This document shows positions 59,194-64,000 of a stretch of DNA of 64,000 bases, piece after piece. The DNA comes from Lysobacter enzymogenes. GTDB lineage: Bacteria > Pseudomonadota > Gammaproteobacteria > Xanthomonadales > Xanthomonadaceae. The notes under the pieces are model-generated. The model was not told the DNA's origin, ran no database searches, and saw only the letters and a list, made by a program, of their open reading frames with translations. The stretch's first letter is position 1. Each line of letters begins with the position of its first letter. The DNA lies in assembly GCF_017355525.1 (NCBI RefSeq), contig NZ_CP067395.1, positions 682,001-746,000 of the forward strand, in the 5' to 3' direction. Both the position numbers and the translations under genes were made by a program.

Positions 59194-59213
59194 GATTTAG
59201 ATCGCGCTAAATC
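59194..59213. promoter_or_regulatory. Dyad gatttag-atcgcg-ctaaatc upstream of the DING-like gene
   Basis: Perfect 7-bp inverted arms (59194-59200, 59207-59213) around a 6-bp core. It lies some 30 bp before AT-rich -10-like sequences (taataaata, 59240-59248) and 190 bp before the gene. A likely regulator site; identity unknown. Confidence 0.5.
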
Positions 59214-59401
59214 TCGGCCGATTAGTCACTTGAAGCATGTAATAAATACTTACCCGCATGGTCGCTGCGCTTGCACACGCCGCACCCATTCTGTCGCCGC
59301 GCCAACGCAGCCCGTCAGAGGCGAAGCGTCGGCGCCCTGCAACGAATCGATACGGATTGATCCGCGGGCATTCGGCCCGCACCCTCAAAAGGAGACGTCT
59401 C

Positions 59402-60736
59402 GTGCATCGCAACAAGCTTCATGTCGGCCTGCTGGCCGCTACCGCTGTCCTGGTCTTCGCTGGTTCGGCCAACGCGGCCGATCTGTACGGCGGCGGCGCC
59501 ACCTTCCCGGCCCCGGCTTACGTCGGCGACCTGTACAACGGCACCTCGCCGGTCGCCAAGCTGTCGCGCGATTCCGCCATCACCCTGCCGGCCGTGACCT
59601 TCAGCGTCGCCGGCCTGGGCAACTCCACGGGCACCAAGGTTCCGGTGTTCAAGGACTACCACACCCGTTACTCGGCCGACGCCGTGTCGTACTGCCAGAC
59701 CGGCAGCGGCACCGGCAAGAAGATCCTCAACAACGACGGCATCTTCGCCAACGGCGCCTGCTCGCCGGCCGGCATCACCGGCTTCAGCTCGGTCTCGGGC
59801 CAGTCGGCTCCGGACTTCATCGGCACCGACGCGCCGATCGCGACCGCCGACTACAACACCTTCATCACCAACATGGCGTCCACCCGCACCGCGATCGTGC
59901 AGATCCCGGTCCTGGCCGGCGCCATCGCCCTGCCGTTCAAGGACACCGCCGGCGGCCTGACCTCGGTCGCGCTGAACACCGAGCAGGTGTGCCGCATCTT
60001 CGCCGGCGACATCAAGAACTGGAACGACTCGCGCCTGACCTCGCCGGTGGCCGGCTCGCACCCGATCACCATCGTCTACCGTTCGGAAGGCAGCGGCACC
60101 TCGTTCGCCTTCACCAGCTACCTCGCCGCGCAGTGCAACGGCAAGTTCGGCCTGGCCACCGACTTCTTCAAGCCGAACCAGAGCTTCGCCACCGCCGCCG
60201 CCCTGGCGCTGCCGAACTACTCGGCGTCCTCGGCCCAGGCCGGCAACAACGGCGTGGTCTCCAAGGTCAAGTCGACCACCGACGCGTTCGGCTACGCCGA
60301 CATCGCCGAAGTGCTGAGCCAGGGCGTGATGTACGCCTCGGTCAACGGCAACGACCCGGCCCTGTTCGGTTCGACCGGTCCGGTCAGCCTGGCTCCGGCC
60401 GCGCTGCTGTCGGCCAAGGTGCTCGACGGCGCCACCGTCGGCGACGTGCCGGCCAGCGTCGCCGCTCCGGCGCGCAACTGCACCCGTCTGGTCAACCCGA
60501 CCGCCGTGATCTCGGGCGCTTATCCGATCGCCGCGGTGACCTACCTGGCCGCCTACTACGCCGGCAACGGCGCCAAGGCGACCCCGATCAAGAACCTGTT
60601 CAAGCAGTTCTACGGCCCGACCACCGCCGGCGCTCCGGACCCGCGCGTCGCGCTGCCGACCGGTTATGCCTACATCGACGGCAACACCCTGTTCCGCAGC
60701 TCGGCGGTCGGTTCGATCAACAGCTGCATCAACTGA
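59402..60736 (+). CDS. PstS/DING-like phosphate-binding periplasmic protein
   Basis: 444 residues. GTG start at 59402 with a strong aaaaggag seven bases upstream. Signal peptide 1-25 (ANA/AD). Mature protein starts ADLYGGGATFPAP, comparable to the DINGGGATLP N-terminus of DING proteins; the phosphate loop is YRSEGSGTSFAFTSYLAAQC, and IGTDAPIATADYNTFI fits the second lobe. Two Cys pairs are likely (YCQTG/GACSP; VCRIF; QCNGK; NCTRL; SCIN). High-affinity phosphate (or arsenate-discriminating) binding in the periplasm or outside the cell. No pstCAB genes follow, so it may work alone or be a secreted scavenger. A strong terminator follows. Confidence 0.85.
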   Translation: MHRNKLHVGLLAATAVLVFAGSANAADLYGGGATFPAPAYVGDLYNGTSPVAKLSRDSAITLPAVTFSVAGLGNSTGTKVPVFKDYHTRYSADAVSYCQTGSGTGKKILNNDGIFANGACSPAGITGFSSVSGQSAPDFIGTDAPIATADYNTFITNMASTRTAIVQIPVLAGAIALPFKDTAGGLTSVALNTEQVCRIFAGDIKNWNDSRLTSPVAGSHPITIVYRSEGSGTSFAFTSYLAAQCNGKFGLATDFFKPNQSFATAAALALPNYSASSAQAGNNGVVSKVKSTTDAFGYADIAEVLSQGVMYASVNGNDPALFGSTGPVSLAPAALLSAKVLDGATVGDVPASVAAPARNCTRLVNPTAVISGAYPIAAVTYLAAYYAGNGAKATPIKNLFKQFYGPTTAGAPDPRVALPTGYAYIDGNTLFRSSAVGSINSCIN

Positions 60737-60851
60737 TCGCGGGCGCGGCGGCGGCAGGGATTGCCGCCGCCGCGCATGGCGGCAGGTTCGAAACGATGCT
60801 GTGAAGCAACCTCGCAGCGAGCCGCACCGCAAAAGCGATCGCGCAAAAAAG

Positions 60852-60885
60852 AAAAGCTCCCCGGTCGCATCGGGGAGCTTTTTTC
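60852..60885 (+). terminator. Rho-independent terminator after the DING-like gene
   Basis: aaaagctccccg-gtcgcat-cggggagctttttt: 12-bp symmetrical stem with flanking A/T runs. Confidence 0.93.
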
Positions 60886-60989
60886 TTGCCCGTCCGCCTG
60901 GCGGCGGTGCCTCGGGTCAGGCGTGGATCGGTCTTGCGCGGCTCGATCTTGCTTGGATCAATCCTGCTCGGATCAGGATCGGCTACGGA

Positions 60990-61475
60990 TCAAGTACCGC
61001 AGAAGCAGGTCGCGTTGGCGCCGACGCGCGCGCCGGCCGGGCTTTCGGCGTAGACCGAGCAGGCCGAGGTGTCGGCGGTGCCCTTGTTGGCCGGCGCCTG
61101 GGCCTTGGCGTTGCAGGTGCTGACCGAGACGCGCTTGCCGTTGCCGACCACGGTGGTGATGCAGTTCGACGACACCTGCTCGCCGCTGCTGAGGTTGGCG
61201 GTGTTGTCGACCGCGATGACCGCGTCGCGGGTGGTGGCCAGCGCGGTGCCGAACACTTCGACCTTGGTCGAGCCGGTCGGGCAGGCGAAGTCGGCGGTGC
61301 AGAACGCGCTGTCGCCGGCGGCGGCGCCGTCGACCGTGGCGTAGACCTGCACCACGCCCGGCAGCAGCTTGAGCGTCTTGCACTGGCTGGCGGCATCGGC
61401 GTGCGGGGCGGCGAGCAGGCCGAGGCCGAGCGCGGCGACGGCCGCGAACAGCTTGGCGCGGATTGCGTAGTCCAT
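60990..61475 (-). CDS. Secreted eight-cysteine protein of unknown function
   Basis: 161 residues. Signal peptide 1-28 (APHADAAS). The mature domain has eight cysteines: SQCKTL, AFCTADFAC, SNCITT, STCNAK, SACSVY, and a closing TCFCGT. The order and the phrases VVQVYATVDGAAAGDSAF, VEVFGTALATTRDAVIAV suggest a small disulphide-rich beta protein. RBS aaggaga lies 6 bases before the ATG. Convergent with the DING-like gene. No family recognised. Confidence 0.7.
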   Translation of the reverse strand: MDYAIRAKLFAAVAALGLGLLAAPHADAASQCKTLKLLPGVVQVYATVDGAAAGDSAFCTADFACPTGSTKVEVFGTALATTRDAVIAVDNTANLSSGEQVSSNCITTVVGNGKRVSVSTCNAKAQAPANKGTADTSACSVYAESPAGARVGANATCFCGT

Positions 61476-61777
61476 GAGTTGTCTCCTTGAAGGTTGGATG
61501 GAACCGGCGCGGATGCGCAGCATCCGGGGGACGCGGACTTGCGTGCTGACGAAGGGCGTACGGCAGCGGCCGCATCGCGCGGCCGCGAGGAGAATGCAGG
61601 TGAAAGGCCAAAGGCCGGATCGCGCCGGTGGGCGTCGGCCGGTAGTGCGCAGCGTCGTGGGCGTGCGTGTCCCCGCGCGCTAGGAGAGCAAAGCCACGTG
61701 TCGGCGCGGTTGCACGGATGTGAACGCGTGCATGAATGCGCGTGCCGCCGCGCACACGGCGCGGCGGCCGGCGAGTC
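61476..61777. other. Gap between the cysteine-rich gene and potI
   Basis: About 300 bp without a gene. It should hold the promoter of the cysteine-rich gene on the minus strand, but I see no clear -35/-10 pair; no terminator hairpin for potI stands out. Confidence 0.45.
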
Positions 61778-62593
61778 TCAGTTCTGGCTGCGCGCGAGCT
61801 TGCGTTCGCGCCGGTGCATCAGCACGCCGGCGACGCTGACGCCGATCGCCACCAACACCACGATGATCGAGGTCAGCGCGTTGATCTCCGGGGTGACGCC
61901 GAGCTTGACCTTGGAATAGACCAGCATCGGCAGCGTGGTCGAGCCCGGGCCGGAGGTGAAGCTGGCGATGACCAGATCGTCCAGCGAAAGCGTGAAGGCG
62001 AGCAGCCAACCGGCCAACAGCGCAGGCGCAATCAACGGAAGCGTAATGACGAAGAACACCCGCCACGGCTTGGCGCCGAGGTCCATCGCCGCTTCTTCCA
62101 GGCTGGCGTCCATCGAGGTCATGCGCGAGCGCACCACCACGGTGACGTAGCACGCGGTCAGGGTGATGTGGGCCAGGGTGATCGTGGTCATGCCGCGCTC
62201 GGGCCAACCGAACACCTGCTGCAGGCCGACGAACAGCAGCAGCGAGGACAGGCCGAGCATCACGTCGGGCATCACCATCGGCGCCGAGTTCATCAGGCTG
62301 AGGATGCCGCGCCCGGGGAAGCGGCCGAAGCGCGACAGCGCCAGGCCGCTGGCGGTGCCGAGCGCGACCGCGGCGGTCGCCGAGATCGCGGCGATGATGA
62401 GGCTGCGCTGCGCCGCCTCCAGGATCTGCTCGTTCTGCGCCAGCGCGGCGTACCACTTCAGCGAGAACCCGCCCCAGGTGGTGGCGCGGTCGGAGCCGCT
62501 GAAGGAATAGACGATCACCGACACGATCGGCAGGTACAAGAACGCATAGCCCAGCGCCATCATCGTGTACAGCGCGAACGGCCGCCGCTTCAC
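61778..62593 (-). CDS. potI: Polyamine ABC transporter permease PotI
   Basis: 271 residues, six membrane spans. Inner-membrane half of a putrescine/spermidine importer. ABC-permease EAA loop: LEEAAMDLGAKPWRVFFVIT. Start MKRRPFALYTMMALGYAFLY and LPIVSVIVYSFSGS are typical. GTG start at 62593 overlaps the potH stop (GTGA). Confidence 0.93.
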   Translation of the reverse strand: MKRRPFALYTMMALGYAFLYLPIVSVIVYSFSGSDRATTWGGFSLKWYAALAQNEQILEAAQRSLIIAAISATAAVALGTASGLALSRFGRFPGRGILSLMNSAPMVMPDVMLGLSSLLLFVGLQQVFGWPERGMTTITLAHITLTACYVTVVVRSRMTSMDASLEEAAMDLGAKPWRVFFVITLPLIAPALLAGWLLAFTLSLDDLVIASFTSGPGSTTLPMLVYSKVKLGVTPEINALTSIIVVLVAIGVSVAGVLMHRRERKLARSQN

Positions 62594-63588
62594 GACTGGG
62601 CCTCGCGCGCGACGCGACGGTTTTCGATGTATTCGAACAGCAGCGTCGGCAACACGATCAGCAGCAGCATCGCCACCGCGATCGCCGCCGACAGCGGCCA
62701 GTCGCGGTTGGTGAAGAACTCGGTCCACAGCACCCGGCCGATGGTCAGCGCGTCCGGGCCGCCGAGCACGTCGGGGATCACGAACTCGCCGACCGCCGGA
62801 ATGAACACCAGCAGGCTGCCGGCGAGGATGCCGGGGAACGACAGCGGCAGGGTGATTCGCCGGAACGCCTGCCACGGCTTGGCGCCGAGGTCGGCGGCGG
62901 CTTCCAGCAGGGTGAAGTCCAGGCGGATCAGGGTCGCCGCCAGCGGCAGGATCATGAAGGGCAGGTAGTTGTAGGTGATGCCGATGTACACGGCGAGGTT
63001 GGTGTGCAGCACCGCCTGGCCGGGTTCGAGCAGGCCCAGGCCGACCAGCGACTGGCTCAGCCAGCCGTTGGCGCGCAGCAGGCCGATCAGCGCATAGGTG
63101 CGCAGCAGCGAACTGGTCCAGAACGGCAGGATCACCAGCACCAACAGCAGCAGCCGCCACAGCCGCGGCGCGCGGGCGATGCCGTAGGCGATCGGATAGC
63201 CGAGCAGCAGGCAGCACAGGGTCGAGACGCTGGCGAACAGCAGCGACTTCAGGTACGCCGCGATGTACAGCGGGTCGGCCAGCAGCGCGGCGTAGTTGGC
63301 TGCGTGCAGGCGCAGTGTGGTGGCGCCGTTCTCGGCGGTTTCCAGCAGCGGCGTGTACGGCGGCACCTGGCCGAACACCGACTCGGCGAAGCTGATCTTC
63401 AGCACGATCAGGAACGGCACGCAGAAGAACAGCGCCAGCCACAGCATCGGGACCGCGGTGACCAAGAGCCGCCCGCGTCGTGTGCGGAATTCGTCGCCTA
63501 CGGCGCGGAACCAACCGAAGAGGTTATAAACGACCTCCGCCCAGAAACCCCAAATCCCCGAGCCGCGCTTTTGCTGTTGCGCGCTCAT
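62590..63588 (-). CDS. potH: Polyamine ABC transporter permease PotH
   Basis: 332 residues, six membrane spans with an extended cytosolic N-terminus (about 40 residues). EAA loop LLEAAADLGAKPWQAFRRIT. Segments VPMLWLALFFCVPFLIVLKI and GEFVIPDVLGGPDALTIGRV match PotH. Starts 55 bp after the potG stop; the partner PotI overlaps by 4 bp. PotF (binding protein) must be outside the window. Confidence 0.94.
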   Translation of the reverse strand: MSAQQQKRGSGIWGFWAEVVYNLFGWFRAVGDEFRTRRGRLLVTAVPMLWLALFFCVPFLIVLKISFAESVFGQVPPYTPLLETAENGATTLRLHAANYAALLADPLYIAAYLKSLLFASVSTLCCLLLGYPIAYGIARAPRLWRLLLLVLVILPFWTSSLLRTYALIGLLRANGWLSQSLVGLGLLEPGQAVLHTNLAVYIGITYNYLPFMILPLAATLIRLDFTLLEAAADLGAKPWQAFRRITLPLSFPGILAGSLLVFIPAVGEFVIPDVLGGPDALTIGRVLWTEFFTNRDWPLSAAIAVAMLLLIVLPTLLFEYIENRRVAREAQS

Positions 63589-63643
63589 GCCCGCGCTCCC
63601 GTCGCCGCTGCGGCCGCGAAACCCGAATGCGAAAGTCCGCCGC

Positions 63644-64000
63644 TCACGACGTCAGCACCACCGCGCTGGCCGCATCCCACGACAGCCACAGCGTATCGTC
63701 CCAGTCGTAATGCGGCTCCGAACTGCGCGCCACATGCGTCTCCTGCACGCGCAGCACCGCGCCGGCCTCGGTCTGCACGTGATAGATCGACACATCGCCC
63801 AGGTAAGCGATATCGCGCACCTTGCCCATCACCGCGTTGTCGAAGCCCTCGGGCTTGCTCTCGTGCACGTCGATCTTCTCCGGCCGCACCGCGATGCCGA
63901 CCGCGGTGCCTTCCGGCAACGGATCGGGATGGCGCGCGAGCAGTTGGCCGCCGACGCCGTCGCACTGGATGCGCAGATCGCCGTCGCCGTCCTGGCCGAG
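63644..64000 (-). CDS. potG: Polyamine ABC transporter ATPase PotG, C-terminal part
   Basis: The last 118 codons; the rest lies beyond the right edge. Visible are the TOBE-2-domain phrases GIAVRPEKIDVHESKPEGFD, IAYLGDVSIYHVQTEAGAVL and WDDTLWLSWDAASAVVL. The Walker and signature motifs are outside. Position ahead of potH-potI fits the potFGHI order. Confidence 0.88.
   Translation of the reverse strand, partial: LGQDGDGDLRIQCDGVGGQLLARHPDPLPEGTAVGIAVRPEKIDVHESKPEGFDNAVMGKVRDIAYLGDVSIYHVQTEAGAVLRVQETHVARSSEPHYDWDDTLWLSWDAASAVVLTS

Larger units (their letters stand above)
58601..59401. other. Non-coding region before the DING-like gene
   Basis: No gene supported. It holds two REP-like repeats, then ordinary GC-rich DNA, and an AT-rich stretch from about 59180 to 59255 with a dyad and likely promoter sequences. 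Leader to the next gene is about 150 bp. Confidence 0.6.

Overview
The window is very GC-rich (roughly 70% by eye) and gene-dense. It carries many extragenic palindromes beginning GTAG-GAGCGGC and GTGGGAGGG. Its gene orders and protein flavours (acnA-vapBC-acnB, nudJ-mnmA-hflD, alanine-rich secreted proteins) point to a Lysobacter-like member of the Xanthomonadaceae. This is inference from sequence alone. I see no rRNA, tRNA, CRISPR array, transposase or prophage.

Layout. 1-3.8 kb: a MoxR-type ATPase (tail only), a DUF5682 protein and a VWA protein in one tight operon. 4-11 kb: acnA (minus) and acnB (plus), with a VapBC-type toxin-antitoxin pair between them, then a small secreted protein. 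11.9-14.8 kb (minus): a periplasmic protein, nudJ, mnmA and hflD in one run. 15-36.6 kb: clpS-clpA-infA-aat-trxB-ald-ftsK-lolA-rarA-crcB. As I recall the E. coli map, this is the old gammaproteobacterial order clpS-clpA-infA-aat-(cydCD)-trxB-lrp-ftsK-lolA-rarA, with small accessory insertions at several joints: secreted six-cysteine proteins, GNAT enzymes, an FkbM methyltransferase with a TPR lipoprotein, and a GH108-GNAT fusion ORF. clpS, clpA and aat together make up a bacterial N-degron pathway. 36.7-38.0 kb: a winged-helix-like orphan and a SapC protein.

38.5-58.6 kb is the centrepiece. It is a 20-kb, one-direction locus encoding a two-partner-secretion (TPS) transporter TpsB, an ExbB-type proton channel whose periplasmic front carries DUF2341 and LamG-like domains, ExbD, a short TonB, a putative porin, a periplasmic coiled-coil protein, a small cysteine-pair protein and a 3,992-residue filamentous-haemagglutinin-like exoprotein (TpsA). 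Its only four cysteines lie within the last 150 residues. The order suggests an OM secretion or adhesin machine powered, or assisted, by a dedicated TonB-ExbB-ExbD motor. A strong Clp/CRP-like site lies about 210 bp upstream of tpsB. A PstS/DING-like phosphate-binding protein follows, behind its own promoter region. This recalls the phosphate-linked pdt TPS locus of Pseudomonas aeruginosa (from memory).

61-64 kb (minus): a secreted eight-cysteine protein and the end of a potGHI polyamine ABC-importer operon, with potG cut by the window edge. Because of the high GC, most real genes are shadowed by long open frames on the other strand; these were not annotated.
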